64,000 nt of DNA. Source: Thermohalobaculum sp039184865 (GTDB taxonomy: Bacteria > Pseudomonadota > Alphaproteobacteria > Rhodobacterales > Rhodobacteraceae). Numbering within the stretch: the stretch's first letter is position 1; each line of letters begins with the position of its first letter. Positions 17,772 to 26,069 of this stretch are shown piece by piece. The translations under genes and the position numbers were made by a program. The notes under the pieces were generated by a model. The model saw nothing but the letters and a program-made list of their open reading frames with translations, had not been told where the DNA came from and searched no databases. The stretch spans positions 62,001-126,000 of the forward strand of contig JBCDAV010000004.1 in the NCBI GenBank assembly GCA_039184865.1, in the 5' to 3' direction.

Positions 17772-19396
17772 GCTTTGCCGTCTACACGAGTTGCGCGCTG
17801 AACTATCTGCCGAAGGCGCGGGCACTGGCCGAGAGTCTTCGGCACCTGCATCCCGATGTGCGCCTGACACTTTGCCTGAACGACGTGCTGCCGGACCATC
17901 TCGACGTTGCGAAAGAACCGTTCGCTCAGATCTGGACGCCGCGCGACCTCGGATACAGCCGCGCTTGGATCTTCGAGCACAATGTCATGGAGCTGTGTAC
18001 GGCGGTGAAGGGCAGGGCGCTGAAGCGCTTGCTGGCTGAGGAGGACGCGAGCGTGCTCCTCTATCTCGACCCGGACGTCTATGTCTTCGACCAACTCGAT
18101 CCGATCGACGAATATCTGGGCGAGGACTCCATCGGTCTCGTGCCGCACATCCTGCGCCCGGAAGAATGCGATATCGGTGTGCGGCTCACCGAGATGTCGG
18201 TCACCGAGCACGGAATCTACAATCTCGGACACCTTGTTGTCCGGCGCGATGAAACCGGTGCAGCGTTCGCGGACTGGTGGGCGGCACGCCTCGATCGGTA
18301 CTGCTTCGACGAGCGGGACCGCGGTCTCTTCACCGACCAGCGCTGGGTCGATCTTGCACCGGCGATTTTCCCGAACGTGCGGATCCTTCGACAGCCCAAT
18401 CTCGATGTCGCGAGCTGGAACCTTTTCGGCCGGACGGTGTCGCAGGAGCCCGGTTGTGCGAGTGACGGCCCGCCACGTTTCCGCGTCGATGACATGCCGC
18501 TAATCACGTATCATTTTTCCGGGACGGGGCCGACCGGGACGCACCGGCGGGTTCGCGATGTCTTCGATCCCGGCAATGCCGCCACGGCGGAAATAGAACG
18601 GATCTACGAGGATGCGATCGCAGACCACGGCCAGGAGGAGTTCGAGCACTACCCGTTCGGGTACGACAGGTTCGACAATGGGGAACCGGTAGCGGCCGAG
18701 CTTCGTAAGCTCTACCGGCGCCACGGCGATCTGCGTCGGGCCTTTCCCGATCCGTTCGAGTGCCCGTCCGATCGACTGAGTTTTCTGGAATGGGTCCGCC
18801 AGCATCGGCCCGGACTGGTCGGTGGCTACCGAATCCCGCCCGAGCGCCTTGAATCCGCGTTCCGCGATCTGTTCGACGAGGACTTCTATCTTTCCGAATA
18901 TCCGGACGCGGCCGAGCAGGTTGCATCGGGCCAGTTCAGTTCCGCGATCGAGCACTACTGCCTGCTAGGGTCGCGTCTTTTCCTCGATCCGAACGAGTTC
19001 TTCGTCTCTTCCTACTACCATGACCGGGCAAGCCGCCATGACGGTCATGTCCTGCGCGAGCAGGCCGGTTCCATGCGCGGAACGCTACTCTGGCACTATC
19101 TCGAAACCGGGCTGCCGAACCGGATCGAGCCGATCGAGTTCTTCGACAGTTGCTGGTATCTGTCCGAGAATCCGGATCTGCCCGCTGCCCTACGGACCGG
19201 GCAGATCCTGAGCCCGCTGGGACACTTCCTGAAGCATGGCAGCGCCGAGGGACGGAATCCGGGACCGACGTTCCTGGGAAATCGGTACCTCGAGGCGTCG
19301 CCGCGGGCCCGCGAGATCCTCGAGGACGACGGCGTGCGCGGAGCGTTCGGGGCCTTTGTGAAACTTGGCGGTGTGCTTGGTCGGGCGCTTGTGTGA
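17768..19396 (+). CDS. Glycosyltransferase (GT8-like) with C-terminal polysaccharide-locus repeats
   Basis: 542 residues starting at the ATG that overlaps the upstream stop (a longer frame runs back inside the neighbour but is out of register with its coding). The N-terminal half has a GT-A-like fold with the DPD metal motif in LLYLDPDVYVFDQL and an FTDQRWVDLAP stretch as in family 8-like transferases. The C-terminal third carries two to three repeats of the kind FYLSEYPDAAEQV...EHYCLLGSRLFLDPNEFF and WYLSENPDLPAAL...GHFLKHGSAEGRNPGP, common in rhizobial and roseobacter glycan-synthesis proteins. Its stop overlaps the sulfotransferase start, so the three genes form one operon. Confidence 0.72.
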   Translation: MSFAVYTSCALNYLPKARALAESLRHLHPDVRLTLCLNDVLPDHLDVAKEPFAQIWTPRDLGYSRAWIFEHNVMELCTAVKGRALKRLLAEEDASVLLYLDPDVYVFDQLDPIDEYLGEDSIGLVPHILRPEECDIGVRLTEMSVTEHGIYNLGHLVVRRDETGAAFADWWAARLDRYCFDERDRGLFTDQRWVDLAPAIFPNVRILRQPNLDVASWNLFGRTVSQEPGCASDGPPRFRVDDMPLITYHFSGTGPTGTHRRVRDVFDPGNAATAEIERIYEDAIADHGQEEFEHYPFGYDRFDNGEPVAAELRKLYRRHGDLRRAFPDPFECPSDRLSFLEWVRQHRPGLVGGYRIPPERLESAFRDLFDEDFYLSEYPDAAEQVASGQFSSAIEHYCLLGSRLFLDPNEFFVSSYYHDRASRHDGHVLREQAGSMRGTLLWHYLETGLPNRIEPIEFFDSCWYLSENPDLPAALRTGQILSPLGHFLKHGSAEGRNPGPTFLGNRYLEASPRAREILEDDGVRGAFGAFVKLGGVLGRALV

Positions 19397-20373
19397 TGGA
19401 GACCGGTGAAACCTCACCGCTAAAGACGATTTTCGTCGGTGGGCCCGGGCGGAGCGGGACGTCCTTCGTTGCCGAACGCCTCGGGCGGCACGCGGAGGTC
19501 TGCTCCTTTCCCGGTGTAGAGTTGAAGATCTTTTCCGAAAAGAATGGGCTGCTCGATCTTCGCCATGCACTCGTCGAGCGGTATTCGCCGAACCGGGCCG
19601 GCGTTGCCCTCGATCAGTTCCGAAAACTCTTCGGTGCCCTGGTTGGCGGTCAGTTTGGGCAGCCGGCCTTCGGAACGTTGGCGCCGCCCAGTGCGTGGTT
19701 TAATATTCTCGATGGTTTCTGCGATCGTATCAGCGCGCACGGGATCCCGGTGCAATTCGAGGCAGTCGAATTTGACGATGCTGTGCGCACCCTGCTGTCC
19801 CGTGTCGCGTCACTTGCAGCGTTGATAAAAGAGTCCGCGGCGTCTCCTGTCGCGTTTCTCGAGAAGACCCCGCACGCGTTGTTGTTTGTGGATTTCCTCG
19901 CTCGGTTTGCACCGGCCCCGCAATTCGTGCACGTCATGCGCGATCCGCGTTCGATAGCATTCTCGTTGCGCCGGATGCCGTGGGGGCCGAGGGATCTCGA
20001 GGGCTGTTGTGCCTGGGTTTCAGGCTACTGTGCTGCGTGGCTCGACAGTCAGAAAAAAGCAGCTCAAACCGGCTGTGCCTTGCATCGGATCAATATCGAG
20101 GCTGTCGCCGCAGCGCCCGATCACGCGAGCCGCCTGATCTGCGATCGTCTCGGCTTGTCGTTCGACGATGCAGTCTTCGCCGAAGCCGATCTGAAGACAT
20201 TGAACGCCTGGGTCGAGAAGTGCGCGGAGGTCGAACTGCTCCAGATCAGGCGCGCCCTTGACGGCTGGGCGCGTCACTTCGGTTATGATGCCGCAGCGAT
20301 CGGATTTACGGAGATGCCAGTCCCATCGTCCGTGCCGATGTTTGCCGAAGCGGTCGCTGAAGAGATCCCGTAG
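19396..20373 (+). CDS. Sulfotransferase family protein
   Basis: 325 residues. The PAPS-binding P-loop is at the N-terminus (TIFVGGPGRSGTSFVAERLG), and the 3'-phosphate-binding segment follows later (FVHVMRDPRSIAFSLRRMPW, with Arg and Ser as expected). These make a PAPS-dependent sulfotransferase likely, acting on a glycan made by the two preceding glycosyltransferases; this is inferred from context. The start overlaps the upstream stop (TGATG). The 3' end overlaps the convergent histidine kinase gene by 91 bases. Confidence 0.78.
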   Translation: METGETSPLKTIFVGGPGRSGTSFVAERLGRHAEVCSFPGVELKIFSEKNGLLDLRHALVERYSPNRAGVALDQFRKLFGALVGGQFGQPAFGTLAPPSAWFNILDGFCDRISAHGIPVQFEAVEFDDAVRTLLSRVASLAALIKESAASPVAFLEKTPHALLFVDFLARFAPAPQFVHVMRDPRSIAFSLRRMPWGPRDLEGCCAWVSGYCAAWLDSQKKAAQTGCALHRINIEAVAAAPDHASRLICDRLGLSFDDAVFAEADLKTLNAWVEKCAEVELLQIRRALDGWARHFGYDAAAIGFTEMPVPSSVPMFAEAVAEEIP

Positions 20374-22433
20374 CGTTCGATCATCGCCAGAAGCTGCTTC
20401 TTGCGGATCGGCTTGGAAAGGTAGTCATCCATGCCGGCCTCGAGGCACTTTTCGCGATCACCCTCCATCGCGTTCGCAGTGAGCGCGACGATGGGTGTTC
20501 TCGGCAAGCCGAACTGGCGTTCCGCCTTGCGGATTGCTCTTGCCGCCTCCATGCCGTTCACTTCCGGCATCGACAGGTCCATGAAGATCAGTTCCGGAAC
20601 GAAATCCCGGTGCATGTCGACGGCGATCTGACCGTTTTCCGCAAAGGTTAGTTCGACCGGTGCGTCCTTCAGCATCTTCGAGACGACCATGCGATTCGTT
20701 TTGTTGTCCTCTGCGACCAGCAACCGGACGGTCCGACCGGCAGGAAGAACTGCGGCAGTTTCCGTCTCTAGCGCTCCCACCGATGGCTCGGGCGAGTTGA
20801 GCAGGTCGCGGATAATCGGGTCGAGGTTTGAGAAGCGCAGCGGTTTGAGCAGGCGCCCCGCGACCCGCGAATGCTGCGCGACAGCCTCGACCAATTCGGA
20901 TGCCGAGGTGATGAGGATCGGCGTTTTCGCAGAGTGAACGTTTGCCGGATCGGTCAGATGGTCCAGACCATCCGCAGCAAGCGCCGAATCGAGGAGGATT
21001 GCGTCGAACGGCCCGCGCGTTTCCTCGGCCAGAGCAATCACCGAGCGCGCCGCTTTTATCCCGCGTGCCGTCGAGACACTGTGCCCCGCAAGCTCGAGAT
21101 GCGTTTCCAGGCCGCGCCGGTTCTCTTCCATCTCGTCGATGCAAAGCAGGCGCAACGGCCTCGCAGAGTTGGCCGAACTGGATTCAGAAGTGTCAGGCGT
21201 GGCCGCCTGCGCCAATGGCATCGAGAGTTGCAGGCGGAAGGTCGTGCCAACGTCGATTGTCGATGAGACCGTAATGCCGCCACCCATAATTTCGACGAGC
21301 TTTCGCGTAATAGCGAGGCCGAGGCCGGTGCCCTCAAAATGCTTCGTCCCGGAGTGATCGACCCGTGTGAACTCCGAGAAGATACGGTCGATGTTGTCTT
21401 CCGATATCCCGATACCGGTATCTTCGATGGCGATCTTCAGGGCGAGCTTGTCGCCCTGACGCTTCCCGCCGACGCGCAGGACGATCTTGCCCTTCAGGGT
21501 GAATTTCGCGGCGTTGCCCGCCAGATTGATCAGGATCTGCCGCAGGCGCATGACATCGCCAACAAGATGCCGGGGCAGGTGCGGATCGAAGACCAGCGCC
21601 ACTTCGAGGTCCTTTTCGAGCGCCTTGGGAGAGACCAGCATCAGCACGTCTTCGCACGTCGTCAGAAGGTCGAACGGTTCCTCGCGCAAGCTCATCCTCC
21701 CGGCCTCGATTTTCGAGAAGTCCAGAATGTCGTTTATTATGCCGAGCAACGCATCTGCCGACTGCCTGATGGTATCGGCATAGGATTTCTGTTCGGTGGA
21801 AAGTTTCGTCTCGCCGAGCATTTCCGTCATGCCGACAACGCCGTTCATCGGCGTCCGGATCTCATGGCTCATGGCGGCGAGGAATGCGGTCTTTGCCCGG
21901 TTTGCCGCCTCTGCTTCATAGGCGAGTTCTTTTGCCCGTGCCTCGCTGTTGGCGAGTTCGACCTTGGCGCGATAGAGCATTCGCGTCTGTTCTTTCATGT
22001 GGGTCATGTCGGAGTAGGACAGGATCCAGCCGCCGCCATCGGCCTCGGAGATCGCGATCGCAAGAACGCGGCCCGACGGCGTTTCAAGGTAGATGTCCTC
22101 GACACTTGCCGAGAGAAAGAACTGCGGATCAACCGTCATCGTGGTGTTGATCCGCGGGCCGAAGTCACCACGGGCCGCCGATTCTGAGATAATTTCGGGC
22201 AGCGTCTGACCGATCGGAGTCCATTCCGCCGGACGTTCCAGCAAGCGGTTCAGATCGCCGTATGTCTCCAAACACCTCGCGTTCGGATCGAGCACCAGCG
22301 CGCCGAAGTTCAGCCGCCGTAGCATGTCGGTGCGCCGAGTTTCGCGCGCGCCTGTACGGCGCGTGAAGAACATGGCGACCGCCGCCGCGAGGCCAGCACC
22401 GAGGAGCAAACCGATCAACAGGGTCTCTGGCAC
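20283..22433 (-). CDS. Hybrid sensor histidine kinase with two receiver domains
   Basis: About 716 residues from the GTG at 22433, which has an AGGATT ribosome binding site and lies 11 bases after the upstream stop; a longer in-frame ATG at 22604 would overlap that gene. One N-terminal transmembrane helix (LLIGLLLGAGLAAAVAMFF) is followed by a PAS-like region, a short coiled coil, HisKA with phospho-acceptor His in MSHEIRTPMNG (about residue 190), and HATPase_c (LINLAGNAAKFT, DTGIGISEDNI, GTGLGLAI). Receiver 1 has ILLDSALA but an unusual DEMEENRR start. Receiver 2 is complete (VAEDNKTNR, FMDLSMPEVNG, Lys in YLSKPIRK). The gene is third in an operon with STAS and RsbW-like proteins. Confidence 0.9.
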   Translation of the reverse strand: MPETLLIGLLLGAGLAAAVAMFFTRRTGARETRRTDMLRRLNFGALVLDPNARCLETYGDLNRLLERPAEWTPIGQTLPEIISESAARGDFGPRINTTMTVDPQFFLSASVEDIYLETPSGRVLAIAISEADGGGWILSYSDMTHMKEQTRMLYRAKVELANSEARAKELAYEAEAANRAKTAFLAAMSHEIRTPMNGVVGMTEMLGETKLSTEQKSYADTIRQSADALLGIINDILDFSKIEAGRMSLREEPFDLLTTCEDVLMLVSPKALEKDLEVALVFDPHLPRHLVGDVMRLRQILINLAGNAAKFTLKGKIVLRVGGKRQGDKLALKIAIEDTGIGISEDNIDRIFSEFTRVDHSGTKHFEGTGLGLAITRKLVEIMGGGITVSSTIDVGTTFRLQLSMPLAQAATPDTSESSSANSARPLRLLCIDEMEENRRGLETHLELAGHSVSTARGIKAARSVIALAEETRGPFDAILLDSALAADGLDHLTDPANVHSAKTPILITSASELVEAVAQHSRVAGRLLKPLRFSNLDPIIRDLLNSPEPSVGALETETAAVLPAGRTVRLLVAEDNKTNRMVVSKMLKDAPVELTFAENGQIAVDMHRDFVPELIFMDLSMPEVNGMEAARAIRKAERQFGLPRTPIVALTANAMEGDREKCLEAGMDDYLSKPIRKKQLLAMIERYGISSATASANIGTDDGTGISVNPIAAAS

Positions 22434-22444
22434 GATGGCGAATC

Positions 22445-22897
22445 CTAAAGACGTTTTTCCAGAAACAGGAGTTGGCTGTGACCGGACGCGGAGTAATTCA
22501 CACTGTCCATGGCTTCGCGCACCAGCAACCATCCCCAGCCGATGTCCTGCGGCGGCGCCAAGACGGCGGGTTCCTGTCCGCGGTCCCAGTTGGTCACGAG
22601 CCATTTCGGCATCGCGCGCCCCTGAAAACGGACCGTGAGAATCACCAGCGATTTCTCGATCCAGAGTTCGACGCGGGAATCCCGGTCGGGTGGCTGGTCA
22701 CCGGCGAATTCGACGACCGTGTGCAGCACCTCGTTCAGGGCCAGTCCCAGAAGCTCAAGCATTTCCGGTGTCGGTTGACCCGACCGGACCCAGGCATGCC
22801 GATGAGACAGCACCTCATCGACTATTCCGGGGATCACGGCATTTCCGCCTTCGAGGCGGCAGGCCATAACCGGGGCGATCTCGGCATGATGGATCAT
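22445..22897 (-). CDS. RsbW-like GHKL protein with a degenerate N-box
   Basis: 150 residues. It resembles anti-sigma-factor kinases of the RsbW/SpoIIAB type: an N-box-like helix LALNEVLHTVVEF and a C-terminal QDIGWGWLLVREAMDSVNY that matches the G-x-G-x-x-L-x-R-x-x-M-D-x-V helix. The Asn that normally coordinates Mg-ATP in the N-box (NExxxN) appears to be Thr here, so kinase activity is doubtful while binding to a STAS partner may persist. It lies between the STAS gene (22 bases upstream) and the hybrid kinase gene (11 bases downstream). I infer a partner-switching role. Confidence 0.65.
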   Translation of the reverse strand: MIHHAEIAPVMACRLEGGNAVIPGIVDEVLSHRHAWVRSGQPTPEMLELLGLALNEVLHTVVEFAGDQPPDRDSRVELWIEKSLVILTVRFQGRAMPKWLVTNWDRGQEPAVLAPPQDIGWGWLLVREAMDSVNYSASGHSQLLFLEKRL

Positions 22898-22919
22898 AAC
22901 GACGAATGCCCTGAAAGCG

Positions 22920-23240
22920 TCAGCTTGTCGGGACCGTGTCCCGCACCGGGAACACCTTGTTCATCCGTGTCAGACGCAGCACCTTTTGCACCGCGTCGCA
23001 CGGTTGCGCAATTTCGATCACGCCGCCTGCACCGATGTACTTGAGACTGCCGACGAGCGAACCGAGGCCCGATGAGTCCATGAATTGGACTTCCGAGAAA
23101 TCGACGATCAGGTGGCGTGCGCCGCCATCGACGACTTCCTTGACCTCGTTCTTGAACGTCTCGGCCATCGACGCATCAAGCCGATGCGTCTGCGGTTTGA
23201 CGACTGTGATGCTTGAGTTGAGCTTGTTTACCTGAACCAC
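22920..23240 (-). CDS. STAS-domain anti-sigma-factor antagonist (RsbV/SpoIIAA-like)
   Basis: 106 residues from a GTG preceded by GGGGGT; a longer reading from 23267 is possible. A single STAS domain with the phosphorylatable Ser in VQFMDSSGLGSLVGSLKY, the expected site for RsbW-type kinases, and the usual LIVDFSEV strand before it. It is the first gene of the STAS - RsbW-like - hybrid kinase operon. Such modules control sigma factors or output proteins by partner switching; the target here is not visible. Confidence 0.88.
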   Translation of the reverse strand: MVQVNKLNSSITVVKPQTHRLDASMAETFKNEVKEVVDGGARHLIVDFSEVQFMDSSGLGSLVGSLKYIGAGGVIEIAQPCDAVQKVLRLTRMNKVFPVRDTVPTS

Positions 23241-23332
23241 GAGAGACCCCCAGAAACGCAAACACACATTGAATGCCGGGAATCAGGGATACAGCGGTAG
23301 CGTAAAGAAACCCGGAATCGGGTCTGGCTGTC

Positions 23333-23917
23333 CTAGTCGTTGTCCAGCAGACCGGCGCCTGCGCCCGCCATCCGGGACTGTTCCGTGGCGGGTGCGTAGG
23401 TGCGATGCGCAAACCCGGTCAGGATCTTGCAGGTCGCAGGATCCGGCGTTGGGAAACGATGGAGGCGCGCCGCCGGTTCTCCCGGCGCCGCCGAACGCAG
23501 GTCCAGGGGACCGTGCGCAGATAGGTTCGGGCCGGACAGATGCACTGCGCCACTGCGCCAGACATGGAGGCGGTCCGTACCCGCCGCATCCGAGATCACG
23601 ACAGCATTCTCATCCTCAAGTTGCCGGGCAAGCGCAGGCGCGATCAGCAGGGGCACGAAAGCACCGGTCATCGAACTCAGGACGTCGGGCGATGCGCCGT
23701 CCGAGAGGGCGCACGCCAGCGTCAGCGTACGACCGGGCTCATCCGATGCAAGATCGGCAACGATGGCCTCAGCCGCAGGCAGACCCCAGTGGCAGAGCTG
23801 TCGCGCGATGTTGGCGGCGTCTTCCGCTATGCCCCACGGCAGCCCCGCGCCGACCGCGGCCTTGGCGGCAAGCGATGTCAGTTCGCCGACGGACCAGCCT
23901 GGTTCGGATACATCCAA
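23333..23917 (-). CDS. DUF3726 domain protein
   Basis: 194 residues. The opening GELTSLAAKAAVGAGLPWGIAEDAANIARQL matches the DUF3726 family as I know it (an AARGAG-x-x-WGxAEEA pattern). No catalytic motif is evident and no function is known to me. The start overlaps the preceding gene by 40 bases. It is last in a four-gene chain with a dipeptidase-like protein, a GNAT acetyltransferase and a large unknown protein, all on the minus strand with overlapping ends, so it very likely works with them. Confidence 0.7.
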   Translation of the reverse strand: MDVSEPGWSVGELTSLAAKAAVGAGLPWGIAEDAANIARQLCHWGLPAAEAIVADLASDEPGRTLTLACALSDGASPDVLSSMTGAFVPLLIAPALARQLEDENAVVISDAAGTDRLHVWRSGAVHLSGPNLSAHGPLDLRSAAPGEPAARLHRFPTPDPATCKILTGFAHRTYAPATEQSRMAGAGAGLLDND

Positions 23918-25581
23918 GCATCGCCCTCCATCGCAGCGATCTCATCGGGAAACGGCGCGCCGTTGAACATGGTCACGCGCACCCAGCGGTCCGAGCGCGG
24001 ATCGAACCGGGTCGCGCCGAAGAAACTCAGCTTGGCGCGCAGCATGTCGCTGGGCCGCATCGCAGCGTCGATGGTGTTGTCGCGGATCTCGGCATAGGCA
24101 TGGCGCGCGGTGATCTGGGCGCGCCGGACTGCGTGGCGATGGCGCGGATGCTCGCGCAGGAAAACGGCACAGGATGTCCCCGGATCAGCGCCGTCCAGTG
24201 CCTGCCACAGGGCAGCGATATCGCGCGCGGGTGCAAGCGCCTGTTCGTACGCGTCGAGGTCCTCTTGCTGGCGTTCGGCGAGCCGCGGCTCAAGCTTCTC
24301 GGCCGATGTGTACCATAGTCGCGCCGTGCGGGCATCGTCTGCCCAGTCCATGCCTAGTGCCCATGAGTAGGTGTTCTCGATTGCGGCGCGAAGTTCTTTG
24401 ACGAGCATACTGCCGTCGATCACGAAATCCGACATCTCGTCCGCATCCATGACCTGTGTAAGAGCGTCCACCTCCTGAGCGTTCACCTCGAGCATCAGGG
24501 CAAGGAGCTGTTCCTGCCCTTCCAGCGACAACGCCTCTTCGGCCCAGGTCCAGAGCGCATTCCAGGGCTGCGGGTCGTTCACCGGTCCCGCTGCAAGATG
24601 CGCCTCGAGCAGGTTCAGGTCTCCGGCCAGCGCGCAGAGTTGTTCTTTCTGCGCGGGGTGTTCGGTGTGCCAGTCGTCCAACCGGTCCCGTGCCGACGCG
24701 AGCGTGAGCTTGAGCTCTGAGAGATCCTCGGCGGTCATCTCAGGCCGCGAGCGGACGCGCGCAAGCGCGGTTTCACGCACCGAGAACCATTTGTGGATCA
24801 GCACGGGATGCGTCAGCAGGAACGGCGCCATGCCGAGACCCGTTGAATTCCCGATCCCGAGCATGCGCCTTATGGCGGGGTCAAGCCGGGCAGCGCGATC
24901 GCCACCGCGCATACGCGCCAGATGCTCGATGATATCGACCGAGAACGCCCGGATGAGCCAGACGGTCAGCATCTCTGCCTGAAACGGCGCCTTCAGCTCG
25001 GGACGCTCACAGTAGACGTCGCGGTCGGCGAGGCCGAATTTCGCAGACCCATAGACCGCCGTCGTGCGCATCAGATAGCCGACCTTGTTCAGCTCGGCCG
25101 CATCAGGCTGGCGGCCCTGCGCCAGGGCGTCTATCACCGACCCGAACAGCCGGACCGAACGATTGGCCCGGCTGAGCGTGAGTTCGCGCACCGACATCCG
25201 CCCGGCTTCCTGCTTCGGAACCTGGGCTTCAAGCCGGTCCAGATCCGCCTCCTCCGGCACACCGTCGAACAGAGCGAAGGTGGCGTCCCAGGCTTCTGCG
25301 ATGACGCGGTCGCTGCGCAGATGATCCGGCAGATCGTGCGCGAAAGCGATCAGGGAATAGGCACGCTCGGGGCCGCGCGCCGTGTAAACAGCCCGGCCGA
25401 CGCCGCGCTCGTCAACGCGCCAGAGCTTGCGCTCGACCGTCCATCCCTCGTCCTTGATCCGGCGCAAGAGGATGCGCACGAAACTCAGCCGGGTCGGATG
25501 CGCGGCACCCATGCGCGCCAGGCGCATCACCGTCTCCGGCGGACGCGGGGCGATCTTTTGCGCGGACCTCACACCGTCCAT
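23878..25581 (-). CDS. Conserved hypothetical protein, 567 residues
   Basis: I recognise no domain. The protein is soluble, with no signal peptide or transmembrane helix, and rich in Arg, Glu, Ala and Trp. It is mainly helical by appearance, with a stretch such as RTTAVYGSAKFGLADRDVY near the middle. I chose the ATG at 25581 because it overlaps the stop of the upstream GNAT gene (TGATG); an in-frame ATG at 25626 would intrude into that gene. It overlaps the DUF3726 gene by 40 bases. The tight coupling in the operon suggests a shared pathway with the dipeptidase and acetyltransferase; substrate unknown. Confidence 0.65.
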   Translation of the reverse strand: MDGVRSAQKIAPRPPETVMRLARMGAAHPTRLSFVRILLRRIKDEGWTVERKLWRVDERGVGRAVYTARGPERAYSLIAFAHDLPDHLRSDRVIAEAWDATFALFDGVPEEADLDRLEAQVPKQEAGRMSVRELTLSRANRSVRLFGSVIDALAQGRQPDAAELNKVGYLMRTTAVYGSAKFGLADRDVYCERPELKAPFQAEMLTVWLIRAFSVDIIEHLARMRGGDRAARLDPAIRRMLGIGNSTGLGMAPFLLTHPVLIHKWFSVRETALARVRSRPEMTAEDLSELKLTLASARDRLDDWHTEHPAQKEQLCALAGDLNLLEAHLAAGPVNDPQPWNALWTWAEEALSLEGQEQLLALMLEVNAQEVDALTQVMDADEMSDFVIDGSMLVKELRAAIENTYSWALGMDWADDARTARLWYTSAEKLEPRLAERQQEDLDAYEQALAPARDIAALWQALDGADPGTSCAVFLREHPRHRHAVRRAQITARHAYAEIRDNTIDAAMRPSDMLRAKLSFFGATRFDPRSDRWVRVTMFNGAPFPDEIAAMEGDAWMYPNQAGPSAN

Positions 25582-26069
25582 CAGAACGTCACCTCGAACC
25601 TTTGCTCCAGAACCTCTGTTCCCCAAGTCACATCGCTGTGCTCCGCGACGAGGTTGAAGCCGTGTTTCTCGTATAACCGGCGCGCCGCGTCCAGTCCCGC
25701 AAACGTGTTCAGATAGACGCCGCTAGCGCCATCGCTTCGGGCGGCGGTCAGTGCTGCTTCGATGAGACGGTTTCCGAGACCCTGTCCGCGAACCCGCTCC
25801 GAGGTGATGAACCAGCGGAGATGGGAGCGCCCATCGTCCTTGTCGCCGCTGTCGATCGTCACCGTTCCGACAAAGCCCTCGGCGTCCTCGGCCCACCAGA
25901 CATGACAGCCCGGTGCGTCGGCACGCATCAGGAATGCCGCCATCTCCGTCGCGACCTTGGCCTCGAAGACCGTGCCGAAACCCCATTCTAGCGCATAGTA
26001 GCGGCCATGTTCGGCGACACACCATCCGAGCAGCCCGGGCCGTGCGCCTTCGCCGATCACGACGCTCAC
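25581..26069 (-). CDS. GNAT family N-acetyltransferase
   Basis: 162 residues from a GTG that overlaps the dipeptidase stop (GTGA). The acetyl-CoA-binding motif A is plain: RWFITSERVRGQGLGNRLIEAALTAAR has the R/Q-x-x-G-x-G/A signature, followed by GVYLNTFAGLDAARRLYEKHGF. Tight overlap on both sides places it in the dipeptidase - GNAT - unknown - DUF3726 operon. The acceptor is not known. Confidence 0.85.
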   Translation of the reverse strand: MSVVIGEGARPGLLGWCVAEHGRYYALEWGFGTVFEAKVATEMAAFLMRADAPGCHVWWAEDAEGFVGTVTIDSGDKDDGRSHLRWFITSERVRGQGLGNRLIEAALTAARSDGASGVYLNTFAGLDAARRLYEKHGFNLVAEHSDVTWGTEVLEQRFEVTF

